From assembly GCA_017745295.1 (NCBI GenBank), contig JAGHZR010000004.1:1-63937 (forward strand): a stretch of DNA of 63,937 nt, given 5' to 3'. This stretch comes from Novosphingobium sp. (GTDB taxonomy: Bacteria; Pseudomonadota; Alphaproteobacteria; Sphingomonadales; Sphingomonadaceae). The first letter of the stretch is position 1. Each line of letters begins with the position of its first letter. Both the position numbers and the translations under genes were made by a program. The notes under the pieces are model-generated. The model did not search any database and had not been told where the DNA came from. It saw only the letters and a program-made list of their open reading frames with translations. This document shows, in pieces, positions 15,136-23,516 of this stretch.

Positions 15136-17619
15136 ATGTACAAGTACCTGACGACGACCGCCATCGTGGCGGCCGCGATGCCGGCTGCCGCCTTCGCGCA
15201 AGGCACAGTCCAGTTCGAGATCAAGGCAGCCGATACCGCCACCGCGCTCAACCAGTTCGCGCAACAGGCCGGTGTCCACGTCGTGTTTCCCTACGACGCC
15301 GTCGCCGCGCGCCGCTTTGCCGGGCTGAGCGGTCGCTACACGCGGGGAGAGGCGCTGCGCCGCCTGATCGCGGGACAGGGCCTCGTCATCGCCAGCGAGA
15401 CCGCCAGCATGATCTCGCTCAAGGCGGCGGCACCCGAAAAGCGCGATCCCGCGCCGTTCGCGGCAGCGGACGCCGAAGTGGGACAGGACATCGTCGTGCT
15501 GGGGCAGGGCGAATCGCGGCAGGTGCAGACCGTCTCGGCCAAGGCGATGGAGAAGGCCACGCCGGGTACGTCGCCGCTGCGCGCGCTGGGCCGCCTGCCG
15601 GGCGTGAACTTCGATTCCTCCGACGCGCACGGCACTTACGAAGCCGCCACGCAGCTGTCGATCCGCGGGTTCATCAGCGACCAGATGGGCTATACGCTGG
15701 ACGGCGTGCCGCTGGGCAACATGCAGTACCGCAACAACAATGGCCTCTCGATCAACCGCGCGCTGCTGACCGAAAACAACGGCGGCGCCACGCTGTCGCA
15801 GGGCAGCGGCGCACTGGGCACCGCGTCGACCAGCAACATCGGCGGCACGGTGGACTTCACCTCGATCGATCCGGCCTCCACGTTCGGCATCGACCTGCAG
15901 CAGAGCTACGGCAGCGAGAATTCGTGGCGCTCGTTCGTGCGGATGAACAGCGGCGACCTTGCCTGGGGCGGTCGTCTCGCGGTGTCCTACGCGCATGACA
16001 AGCAGGGCAAGTGGCGGGGCTGGGGCAAGCAGGTGCAGGACCAGCTCAACGCCAAATACGTGCAGCCGCTGGGGGACAACGTCACCTCCACCACCTTTCT
16101 CGACCTGATCCACCGCACTGAGGACGACTACAGCGATACCTCGCTGGCGAAGATCAAGCGGTACGGCTGGAACTTCGACAACATCCCGACGTATGCGCTG
16201 GCCGAGCAGCTCGCCACGATCGTCCAGAACGGCGGCACGCCGCCTGCGCCTTACGTGAATGCGGACGATGCCGTCTATCAGGGCGGCGGCGTGCGCCGCG
16301 ACCTGCTGGCTTACGAGAAGCTGGAGTATCAGATCGGCGCGCGTCTTTCGGGTGTCACCACCGCCTACATCCATCTCGACAAGGGCATTGGCACCTGGGC
16401 CGATCCCTACGATCCGACGCCCGAAGCCTACGGCGGCTCGCCGATCTCGGTTTCCGCGAATCGCTATGACATCAACCGCAAGGGCGTGACCTCGCGCCTG
16501 AAATTCGCGGCGGGCGATCACACGATCGAAGGCGGGGTGTGGTACGAGCACAACGCCTTCAACCAGGCATCGTATCTCTATGGCCTCGAAGCGGGTGTCG
16601 CGCCGAAGAACTTCCAGAAGTTCTACAGCAATCCGTTCCGCACCAACTACGAGAACGAATACCGCACCGACACGCTGCAGCTGGATATCAGCGACACCTG
16701 GCAGGCGACCGGCGCGCTGCGACTGAATGCGGGCGTGAAGGGCGTGGTGTCCACCGCGAAGGCACACAGCGTCGTCAGCACCAAGCCGATCGACGGCTCG
16801 ATCCAGGCGAAGAACTGGTTCCTGCCGACGGCGGGCGCGCTCTACACGCTGGACGGCAACAACGAACTGTTCGGCGACTATACCCGCAACATGGCGGCTT
16901 TCGTCGCCTCGACGTCGGCGGGTCCGTATTCCAGCAGTTCGCAGAGCGGCTTCGACTACATCCGCAAGGACCTGAAGCCGGAAATGACCGACACGTTCGA
17001 GCTCGGCTACCGCTTCCACAACCGGGCCTTGCAGCTGTCGCTGACCGGATACTACGTGAAGTTCACCAATCGCCTGCTCGCCTCGTCGATCAGCGCGACG
17101 GTGGTGGGCAACCAGAACGTGCTGCAGAACGTGGGCAGCGTGTCCTCGCGCGGGGTCGAGGCAGCGGCCAACTGGAAGTTCGCGCCGAACTGGACTGTCT
17201 ACGGCAGCTACGCTTTCAACGACGCGACTTACGACGACGTGCAGCCCGAAGGCGGCGCGGTGATCGCCACAAAGGGCAAGCAGGTGGTCGCCTCGCCCAG
17301 GCATGTCGCCAGCGCGGAGCTGAACTACGACGACGGCAAGCTGTGGGGCCAGCTCTCGGCGCACTACCGCAGCCGTCGGTACTACAGCTACCTCAACGAT
17401 GCGGTGCTGCCCGGTGCGGTCAATGTGAACCTTTCGGCCGGCTATCGCTTCAGTCGGGCACTCGACGTGCAGGTCAATGTGACCAACCTGTTCGACAAGC
17501 ACTACATCGCCTCGACCGGCACGGCGGGCTTCGTGACATCGGATCCGAACGGCACCTACACCACCCTGCAACCGGCCGCGCCGAGGCAGGTGTTCGCCAC
17601 CATCGGCCTGCATTTCTGA
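15136..17619 (+). CDS. STN-domain TonB-dependent receptor (FecA-like), candidate corrinoid receptor
   Basis: Outer-membrane transducer-transporter of 827 residues. The signal peptide is 1-21 (AAMPAAAFA), and the STN (secretin/TonB short N-terminal) signalling domain about 25-92 (QFEIKAADTATALNQFAQQA, AGLSGRYTRGEALRRLIAG). A TonB-box-like DIVVLG is near 117, the plug about 130-260 and the barrel to the terminal Phe (TIGLHF). The STN domain fits a FecI-FecR relay. Plug features (IRGFISDQMGYTLDGVPLG) look like ferric-siderophore receptors. The upstream riboswitch-like element instead suggests a B12 or other corrinoid ligand; I see no receptor motif that settles this. A hairpin separates it from the phosphoesterase gene. 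Confidence 0.92.
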   Translation: MYKYLTTTAIVAAAMPAAAFAQGTVQFEIKAADTATALNQFAQQAGVHVVFPYDAVAARRFAGLSGRYTRGEALRRLIAGQGLVIASETASMISLKAAAPEKRDPAPFAAADAEVGQDIVVLGQGESRQVQTVSAKAMEKATPGTSPLRALGRLPGVNFDSSDAHGTYEAATQLSIRGFISDQMGYTLDGVPLGNMQYRNNNGLSINRALLTENNGGATLSQGSGALGTASTSNIGGTVDFTSIDPASTFGIDLQQSYGSENSWRSFVRMNSGDLAWGGRLAVSYAHDKQGKWRGWGKQVQDQLNAKYVQPLGDNVTSTTFLDLIHRTEDDYSDTSLAKIKRYGWNFDNIPTYALAEQLATIVQNGGTPPAPYVNADDAVYQGGGVRRDLLAYEKLEYQIGARLSGVTTAYIHLDKGIGTWADPYDPTPEAYGGSPISVSANRYDINRKGVTSRLKFAAGDHTIEGGVWYEHNAFNQASYLYGLEAGVAPKNFQKFYSNPFRTNYENEYRTDTLQLDISDTWQATGALRLNAGVKGVVSTAKAHSVVSTKPIDGSIQAKNWFLPTAGALYTLDGNNELFGDYTRNMAAFVASTSAGPYSSSSQSGFDYIRKDLKPEMTDTFELGYRFHNRALQLSLTGYYVKFTNRLLASSISATVVGNQNVLQNVGSVSSRGVEAAANWKFAPNWTVYGSYAFNDATYDDVQPEGGAVIATKGKQVVASPRHVASAELNYDDGKLWGQLSAHYRSRRYYSYLNDAVLPGAVNVNLSAGYRFSRALDVQVNVTNLFDKHYIASTGTAGFVTSDPNGTYTTLQPAAPRQVFATIGLHF

Positions 17620-17642
17620 ACCGCCGCTGTTGAACTTTTCTC

Positions 17643-17675
17643 GCGGGTGCCTGCACGGGATGTGCAGGCACCCGC
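17643..17675 (+). other. Perfect 14-bp hairpin between receptor and phosphoesterase
   Basis: Arms GCGGGTGCCTGCAC (17643-17656) and its complement (17662-17675) with a 5-nt loop, 24 bp after the receptor stop and 23 bp before the phosphoesterase ATG. No U tract follows, so it may protect or partly terminate the message instead of ending the operon. Confidence 0.65.
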
Positions 17676-17698
17676 CGGATATGATCGGGATACCCAAC

Positions 17699-18631
17699 AT
17701 GGATCGCCGCAACCTGCTCAAGGGTGCCTTGGGTGCCTCTCTGGTGCCGTTGGGTGCCGTTAAGGCATCCGCTGCTGCTTCCGCATCAGGTGCTTGTTTC
17801 AGCTTCGCATTTCTCAGCGATACGCACATTCGCCCGGAACTCGATGCTGCGCGTGCCTGCGCGATGTGCTTCGAGCAGGTCTCCGCCAGCCCGGTCGATT
17901 TCGTGATCCACGGCGGCGACCACATCGAGGACGCTCTCGAAACCGACCGTGCCCGCGCGACGATGCTGATGGACCTCTACCAGCGCACCGAGCGCGAGCA
18001 TCTGCGCAAGCCGGTGCGCCACGTCATCGGCAATCACGACTGCCTGGGCGTCTTCCCGAAGAGCGGAATCGCGCCGGACGCACCGGGCTATGGCAAGCAG
18101 TTCTACACCGACCGCTTCGGCCCGCGCCACTACGCCTTCGATCACAAGGGTGTTCATTTCGTGGTGCTGGACGCGATCGGCATCACCCCGGACCGCAATT
18201 ACGAAGGGCGCGTCGATGCCCGGCAGCTCGACTGGCTGCGCGCCGATCTTGCCGCCCAGCCGAAAGGGCAGCGTATCATCGTGGTCACGCATATCCCGCT
18301 GGTCACCGCCATGCAGTGCTACGAGCCGGAATCCTGGCTGGATACGCCCCACAACTGGACGTTCGTGGTGAACGGGCGCGACGTCCTGCGAATCCTGAAG
18401 GACCACAACGTCCTCGCCGTGCTGCAGGGCCACAGCCACGTCTACGAGCAGATCGACCTCAACGGCATCCGTTTCATCTCGACCGGCGCGGTGGCCGGTG
18501 CGGACTGGCGCGGATCGTTCCTGGGAACGCCGGAGGGCTACAGCGAGATCACCATCGACGGGCAGACCGTTACAAGCCGCTACCTGACGTATGGTTTTAC
18601 CACGCCTTATCGCGAGGACGTCCCGATCTGA
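17699..18631 (+). CDS. Tat-exported calcineurin-like metallophosphoesterase
   Basis: Binuclear-metal phosphoesterase of 310 residues. The N-terminus MDRRNLLKGALGASL is a twin-arginine signal followed by an Ala-rich cleavage region (about residues 1-33). Metal motifs are in order: SDTHI (about 40), GGDHIED (about 76), GNHD (about 110), THIPL (about 193) and GHSHVYEQ (about 235). The ATG at 17699 is chosen because it opens the Tat signal. Periplasmic location plus position after a TonB receptor suggests it trims phosphate from the imported ligand. With a corrinoid ligand, a cobalamin phosphate or nucleotide is conceivable, but this is only inference. Related enzymes include CpdA-like cyclic-nucleotide and general phosphodiesterases. 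Confidence 0.9.
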   Translation: MDRRNLLKGALGASLVPLGAVKASAAASASGACFSFAFLSDTHIRPELDAARACAMCFEQVSASPVDFVIHGGDHIEDALETDRARATMLMDLYQRTEREHLRKPVRHVIGNHDCLGVFPKSGIAPDAPGYGKQFYTDRFGPRHYAFDHKGVHFVVLDAIGITPDRNYEGRVDARQLDWLRADLAAQPKGQRIIVVTHIPLVTAMQCYEPESWLDTPHNWTFVVNGRDVLRILKDHNVLAVLQGHSHVYEQIDLNGIRFISTGAVAGADWRGSFLGTPEGYSEITIDGQTVTSRYLTYGFTTPYREDVPI

Positions 18632-18795
18632 TTTTCAAGGTCGGTCAAGGCAGCGGTGAGGGCAACGAGCTTCATTGTTCAAACGCCTGCAGAACCGGTC
18701 TTTTGCGGTCGAGGAGCGATGTAAGGGAAGCTGGCTGGGGATGCGTCGAGGCGATGTTGCGATGGCCCATCGTCATGAACGTTTGCCTGACGAAG

Positions 18796-19866
18796 TCAGC
18801 CCCACCGCGGAATTTCGATGATGAAAGAGGTCCCGTTGCCCACGCGCTCGGCACGCGCCGTTCCGCCATGGGCCTTGGCAATCGCATGGACGACGGAAAG
18901 CCCCAGACCCGAGCCTGGTCGACGCTCCTGCTTTGCGCTTTCCGCGCGCTGGAACTGCTCGAAAGCGCGTGGGATGAAATCAACCGGCATGCCTGGGCCA
19001 TCATCGATGACGGCCAGTGAGACAAGGTCATCGCTCAGATCGAGCGTGATGGTCAGCAGGGCTGGATCGGCGTGCTGGCGGGCATTCGAAACCAGGGCGA
19101 GCAGGGCCTGCCGCACACGGGCGATATCGACCCGAGCCACGCCACGTTCGAGACGGGTGACGACCTTGAATCCCGCTGTGGCCATCGTGGGTTCCACAAG
19201 GTCAACGAAAGAGTCCACCTCAGCGGCTACATCCGATTCTCTCACCTCGAGATGCAGGTGTCCGCTGTCGGAAAGGCTGACGATCCGCAGGTCGTCGACA
19301 AGGCGCGTAAGACCCTGAACCTGGGTCAAGAGACCCTTGATGGTCTTGTCGTCGGGCACAAACACACCGTCGACCAATCCCTGAAGCCTGCCGTTCAGGA
19401 TGGTCAGCGGTGTACGCAGCTCATGTGCTATTTGCGCGTTCCAGGTGATGATCGAGCTGGCAGCTTGCTCGAGCTGGGTAGCCATCAGATTGAAGTCCGT
19501 AATCATGGCCACGGCTTCGGTAGGCGCGTCCTTGTCGCTGCTTGCGCGCGCGGCAAGATCTCCACCAGCTATGCGACGCGCCGCTCGGGCAATGGAACGA
19601 AGAGGGCGCGCGATGCGGCGGGCAGCAGCGATGGCGACGAAAGAAGCGACGGTCAGGCTGATTGCTGCGCCGATGGCCAGTCCGAGGAAGTCGAACTCGT
19701 CCATCGACATGTCTTCGACCGGGAAAGCGATCTGGAAGTTGGCGAGGTATAAGATCAGATAGATGATGTAGAAGCTCAGGACCGACAGGGTGAGGCAAAC
19801 CATCGCTACCGCCATCATGGCGAAGGCGAGTTGCCCGGCCAGATCCCGCTGTCGCCGCCAGATCAT
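18796..19866 (-). CDS. Two-component sensor histidine kinase (AdeS/BaeS-like)
   Basis: Membrane histidine kinase of 356 residues. Membrane helices are at about 14-44 and 58-82, separated by a very short periplasmic loop of about 14 residues (acidic, MSMDEFDF), then HAMP about 80-135, HisKA with phospho-acceptor His in AQIAHELRTPL (about 149), and HATPase with N box SNARQHAD, G1 DDGPGMP, and G2 GSGLGLSV. The short loop suggests it senses membrane state or another protein more than a soluble ligand. Its ATG overlaps the regulator stop by 4 bp (ATGA). Convergent with the phosphoesterase gene. Confidence 0.94.
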   Translation of the reverse strand: MIWRRQRDLAGQLAFAMMAVAMVCLTLSVLSFYIIYLILYLANFQIAFPVEDMSMDEFDFLGLAIGAAISLTVASFVAIAAARRIARPLRSIARAARRIAGGDLAARASSDKDAPTEAVAMITDFNLMATQLEQAASSIITWNAQIAHELRTPLTILNGRLQGLVDGVFVPDDKTIKGLLTQVQGLTRLVDDLRIVSLSDSGHLHLEVRESDVAAEVDSFVDLVEPTMATAGFKVVTRLERGVARVDIARVRQALLALVSNARQHADPALLTITLDLSDDLVSLAVIDDGPGMPVDFIPRAFEQFQRAESAKQERRPGSGLGLSVVHAIAKAHGGTARAERVGNGTSFIIEIPRWG

Positions 19867-20552
19867 GTGCGTGACAGTCTGTAGCCAACGCCGCGCACAC
19901 CTTCGATCAGATCACCTGCACCCGCTTGCTCCAGCTTTCGACGCAGCTTGCTCACATGGCTGTCTACGGTCCGGTCGAGCGCGTCGGCACCTGGAAGGCA
20001 GGCATCAACCAGTTCGCTTCGGGAGAAAACGCGTGTAGGGCTGCGCATCATGTGCGCCAAAATTCGGAACTCGGTGCGTGTGAGCGAAAGCAGGATGGAT
20101 TTTCCGTCTTCTGAAACGACCCGGGCGTCATAGCCTTCCTGATTCAGTTCGACCGGGCCTACCCGCAGTACGCCGCCGGTTCTGTCACCGCCGGTCCTGC
20201 GAAGCACCGCTTTCGTGCGTGCCACGACCTCCACCGGGTTGAACGGCTTCACGATGTAATCGTCGGCGCCGATCCGAAGGGCCTGCAGCTTGTCGATATC
20301 CTGATCCAGCGCCGTGACCATGATGACCGGCGTCAGGTCGTTGCGACGGATTTCCGAGAGGACGCCCCAGCCGTCCAGTTTGGGCATCGACACATCGAGC
20401 AGAACGAGGTCCGGCTTAAGGACGCGGTGGAGGTCGAGCGCCGTCCGACCGTCCGCGGCACGGACCGTTCGAAATCCTTCACGCTCCAGATAGGCGCGAG
20501 TGATGTCGGAGATTTCCTCCTCGTCTTCGGCGATGAGGATCAGAGCGTTCAT
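19863..20552 (-). CDS. OmpR-family response regulator (AdeR/BaeR-like)
   Basis: Two-component regulator of 229 residues. The receiver domain is about 3-118 (LIAEDEEEI, phospho-Asp in VLLDVSMPKLDGWG near 52, Lys in VKPF near 102). The winged-helix effector domain is about 130-228 (LTRTEFRILAHMM, SRSELVDACLPGADALDRTV, SKLRRKLE, VRGVGYRLS). The ATG at 20552 begins the receiver; 13 in-frame codons upstream have no homology. A triple 11-bp direct repeat, the usual arrangement of OmpR-family sites, lies 62-90 bp upstream, suggesting autoregulation. AdeR/BaeR relatives control envelope and efflux genes. Confidence 0.95.
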   Translation of the reverse strand: MNALILIAEDEEEISDITRAYLEREGFRTVRAADGRTALDLHRVLKPDLVLLDVSMPKLDGWGVLSEIRRNDLTPVIMVTALDQDIDKLQALRIGADDYIVKPFNPVEVVARTKAVLRRTGGDRTGGVLRVGPVELNQEGYDARVVSEDGKSILLSLTRTEFRILAHMMRSPTRVFSRSELVDACLPGADALDRTVDSHVSKLRRKLEQAGAGDLIEGVRGVGYRLSRT

Positions 20553-20613
20553 GGGATCAGCCTTTTCTTCTGCGGCCGAATAATACGCCACGGATCCTCA
20601 ACCGCGCCAGAGC

Positions 20614-20642
20614 CATCCACGATACCTCCACAATACCTCCAC
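20614..20642. promoter_or_regulatory. Triple 11-bp direct repeat upstream of the response regulator
   Basis: CATCCAC (20614-20620), CCTCCAC (20625-20631) and CCTCCAC (20636-20642) start exactly 11 bp apart, each followed by an A-rich 4-mer (GATA, AATA, GAAA). OmpR-family dimers bind direct repeats with this period. The same arrangement recurs at 26635-26663. The rest of the 270-bp gap 20553-20822 shows nothing else I can support. Confidence 0.62.
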
Positions 20643-20822
20643 GAAACGGTCCTCGTGAGGTTACAGTGCGGTGCACGGCCCGAACCTTGGCCTCCACCTG
20701 CGGAGCGGCGTTTCCGGAGGCGACTGCGCGTGCGCAGGTTTGAGAGCGACCCCGGCATCAATGCATGGGAGACGGAAGCGGCAGACGGGTTGGCATGTCA
20801 CCGTCGAGCAACCGCTGCTCCA

Positions 20823-21995
20823 TCATGCCGCCATGACGCGGCCGTCCCGAAGTACCTGATAAGCTGAGAAAAGGTTGAGGAAGTGGAGATCCATGGTCGC
20901 CACATCCATCGCTGCATGCACGGCGTTCTGGCGCCAGTGCCTGGCGCGGGTGGAAGCCATATGGCTGATCGCCGATGCCATGCTCGCGGAATCGCCTGAC
21001 CGGTATCGGATACCGAAGTCCTTGCCGGCCTGATCGGCCGCACCGCCCTGGTTGGGGACGATGACAGGCAGTCCGCTGGCTCTTGCTTCGGCGGCGACCA
21101 TGCAGAAGGTTTCGGCTTCGCAGCCATGGATGAGAGCGTCGCCACTCGCAAGCAGGCGCGCCAATTCAGGCCTGTCGCTTACGGGAGCCAGCAGATGGAT
21201 GTGAGGGTTGTTCGCGGCAGTTCGGCGTACCGCAGCGCTTGATCGGCCGTCGCCGATCAACACCAACCCGACGGGGTGCTGCTGTCCGGCCATTGTCACG
21301 GCCTGAATGACCTGTGGCCAGCGTTTCTCGGGCGCATGTCTGCCGGCCGCAACGAGCAGCATGCCATCGGGTCCGAGGCCGCAACATTCAAGAAGGTAGG
21401 CTCGCAAGCGCTCGTCTCGATGGTTGGGCGAAAAGATCCCTGGCTCGACGCCCATCGGAATGGTCTTGACGGTGCGCATGCCGCCGGATCGCAGCCGCTG
21501 TGTAAGGCTGCTGTTGGCGCTGATCGTCAAATCGAACGCCTGGTCGAGCCGGCGCAGGTGCCGCCAGTACCAGTCAAAACCACGGTCTATGACGGTGCGG
21601 TCCGCAACCGATCCAAACCAACGGTATGCGTAGGCCGACAGGGGGTCGGCGTGCATGATGAGCGCACGCGGTGCTGCGCCCTGCCAACGCCCGACCATCG
21701 AAGCGCTTGACCAAGGGGAAGAAGCCTCCACCAGATCCGGCTGCAAATCGTCCAACATGGCATGGAGCGATGCTTCATCATTGAAGTAATGATACCGCCG
21801 ATCGAGGGGAAACCGCCGCGCAGGCAAGGTGATGATGCGCCCGTTGCCATGTTCGAAGATGCGTCCATCCGGTCCCGGAGCAAGGACGATGATCTCATGC
21901 CCGGCGTCGTCGCCAGCCTTCAGTTTGCGTTCGACGTACGTTTTCACCCCGCCGCCTTCTGGCGCGTAAAATGCGCATACATCCACGATCCGCAT
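20823..21995 (-). CDS. GT4-family glycosyltransferase
   Basis: Cytoplasmic or membrane-associated GT-B sugar transferase of 390 residues. The N-terminal Rossmann domain begins MRIVDVCAFYAPEGGGVKTY. The C-terminal nucleotide-sugar domain has LLVAAGRHAPEKRWPQVIQA near 215, VLIGDGRSS near 245, and an acceptor/donor motif EAETFCMVAAEARASGLPVI near 300. The ATG at 21995 was chosen because the family fold starts there; 80 codons of open frame upstream are antisense shadow. It starts 2 bp past the DUF2141 stop and is the last gene of the five-gene glycan unit. Sugar and acceptor are unknown. Confidence 0.88.
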   Translation of the reverse strand: MRIVDVCAFYAPEGGGVKTYVERKLKAGDDAGHEIIVLAPGPDGRIFEHGNGRIITLPARRFPLDRRYHYFNDEASLHAMLDDLQPDLVEASSPWSSASMVGRWQGAAPRALIMHADPLSAYAYRWFGSVADRTVIDRGFDWYWRHLRRLDQAFDLTISANSSLTQRLRSGGMRTVKTIPMGVEPGIFSPNHRDERLRAYLLECCGLGPDGMLLVAAGRHAPEKRWPQVIQAVTMAGQQHPVGLVLIGDGRSSAAVRRTAANNPHIHLLAPVSDRPELARLLASGDALIHGCEAETFCMVAAEARASGLPVIVPNQGGAADQAGKDFGIRYRSGDSASMASAISHMASTRARHWRQNAVHAAMDVATMDLHFLNLFSAYQVLRDGRVMAA

Positions 21996-21997
21996 GC

Positions 21998-22507
21998 TTA
22001 CTTGCCAACCGGACCGAAGGAGAACAGGCTCTTCCGATAGTTCATGACGATCTCGATGGGTGTCGGCCCGGCCAGTGATCGAGCGCTCGCGGATGAGGCG
22101 CTCGGCTTCGACCAGCCGAGCTTCGGATTGCCAGCAAAACCTATGCCGTCGATCGAGAGGCTGAATTTGCGGTTCGAATCCCGGTCGTGAAGCAGGCTGA
22201 GTGGATATGTTCCGGGGCCGGGCGTCCGGATGCACATTTGAACGGTCCCGGAGGACGGTGTTCGTATTTCCACGCGGCGGAACGCCTTTCCGGCAGCGAC
22301 CAGCACGTTGTCATCGGCCAGGAAGTCCTTGTCGTTCGCGGGGTAGAGTTCGAGCTTGAGATAGCCTTCGCGGTCTTTGAGCCCTTTGACGGTCACGAGG
22401 AATGCAGGTCCGTCCTCGTTTGCGCGGCACAGTCCCGCCGCCTTCCCGAGGTCGGGTCTGGAAGGGATGCTGACGGCAGCAGCGAGAACCAGTGAAAGGC
22501 CAATCAT
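21998..22507 (-). CDS. Secreted DUF2141 family protein
   Basis: Exported protein of 169 residues. Residues 1-14 form a short hydrophobic signal-like segment (MIGLSLVLAAAVSI). The body has the DUF2141 pattern of an Ig-like beta domain (VKGLKDREGYLKLELYPAND, KDFLADDN, MCIRTPGPGTYPLSLLHDRD, GIGFAGNPKLGW). Function of the family is not known; members often sit with envelope or carotenoid/glycan genes. The start overlaps the stop of the flippase-like gene by 4 bp, showing translational coupling. Two cysteines (near 27 and 90) could form a disulfide. Confidence 0.82.
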   Translation of the reverse strand: MIGLSLVLAAAVSIPSRPDLGKAAGLCRANEDGPAFLVTVKGLKDREGYLKLELYPANDKDFLADDNVLVAAGKAFRRVEIRTPSSGTVQMCIRTPGPGTYPLSLLHDRDSNRKFSLSIDGIGFAGNPKLGWSKPSASSASARSLAGPTPIEIVMNYRKSLFSFGPVGK

Positions 22508-23484
22508 GCTTTGCTTCCCCGAAGGATGCCGCTGGCACCCAGCGCCATTCCGACGATGAGGTGAGCGGCCAGGATCAAGGTCGCCATCAAAGCCATGGCA
22601 GATGCGATCTGGCTGTCATGCCCGATCATGAATGCTGCCAGACCGGCGAACACTATGTCTTTGTTTGGAATTAGCGGAAGTCTGGAGATCAGTTGTCGCA
22701 TTGTGCCCAGCAGAATCCACATGGAAAGGCTGACCGACGGCAGGAGCAGGTGCCACATGACTCCCGCAAGCACGGTAACTGCGACGATGCGAAGAAAGTG
22801 GACAAATGCGACAAACCAGAGCGCGTCGCGTGGCAGCGTGAAGAGCCTGTTGCGGAACACGAGAATGGCGGCGGATGTCGCAAGTACGAACAGCGCCGAG
22901 CTTTCGACCTGCCAGCCCAATTCCTTGCCCCACAGCTGGTTGAGAAGCGGAATCGCAACGATGACCATGGCCAACGTGACCACGTTTCCGACAAGCGCAG
23001 ACAGGATGGTGACATCCTTCAATGCGCCAAACGGCGTGGCCTTGATTGCTGCGCTTCGGCGGGCCCAGGCGTAAAAGTAGACTTCACCCAGATACCCCAG
23101 CAGGATTTCATTGCTCACCAGCTTGCGTAGAAGCGCGCCGAAGCCGCTGGCAGGTATCGACCACAGGCGCCGGAATATAATCCATTCCGAGACCGGACCG
23201 GCTGTATAGTAAGCTGCGAAAGTGATCCAAAAGACCGCTGACGACGGCAAGAGCGCCCAGAGGCCCGCGGCGTCGAGATCGCGAAACTGGAACAGTGCGA
23301 CGGCCAGGATGGCGATCGACACCAGCGGACCCGCCCAGAGCGTCCAGTTACGACCCGAACGGGCTAACGGCTTCAGGTTGCTGGCGATGTGAAGCTTCTG
23401 AAGAGGGCCGACAGAGGCTGACCCCGGTGACGTCTGACCCGTCATCTCAAACTCGTGATTGTCATACTTTGACTGTGACGGCAC
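22504..23484 (-). CDS. Flippase-like integral membrane protein (LPG synthase TM/UPF0104 type)
   Basis: Polytopic inner-membrane protein of about 326 residues with some eight hydrophobic segments (for example AGPLVSIAILAVALFQF, TILSALVGNVVTLAMVIVAI, WILLGTMRQLISRLPLIPNK). The layout resembles the lysylphosphatidylglycerol synthase TM/AglD family, which includes proposed lipid-linked glycan flippases. GTG at 23484 gives the full frame; ATG at 23445 is the alternative, and neither has a good Shine-Dalgarno. Between two GT4 genes, a job in moving a lipid-linked sugar across the membrane is likely, but only from context. Confidence 0.72.
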   Translation of the reverse strand: MPSQSKYDNHEFEMTGQTSPGSASVGPLQKLHIASNLKPLARSGRNWTLWAGPLVSIAILAVALFQFRDLDAAGLWALLPSSAVFWITFAAYYTAGPVSEWIIFRRLWSIPASGFGALLRKLVSNEILLGYLGEVYFYAWARRSAAIKATPFGALKDVTILSALVGNVVTLAMVIVAIPLLNQLWGKELGWQVESSALFVLATSAAILVFRNRLFTLPRDALWFVAFVHFLRIVAVTVLAGVMWHLLLPSVSLSMWILLGTMRQLISRLPLIPNKDIVFAGLAAFMIGHDSQIASAMALMATLILAAHLIVGMALGASGILRGSKA

Positions 23485-23516
23485 CCGGGGAGGGGCACCG
23501 CAGTCCGCGACGAAAA

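Noticed and set aside
15130..17925. 931-codon minus-strand frame
   Set aside because: Antisense of the STN-domain receptor; the receptor has signal peptide, plug and barrel features.
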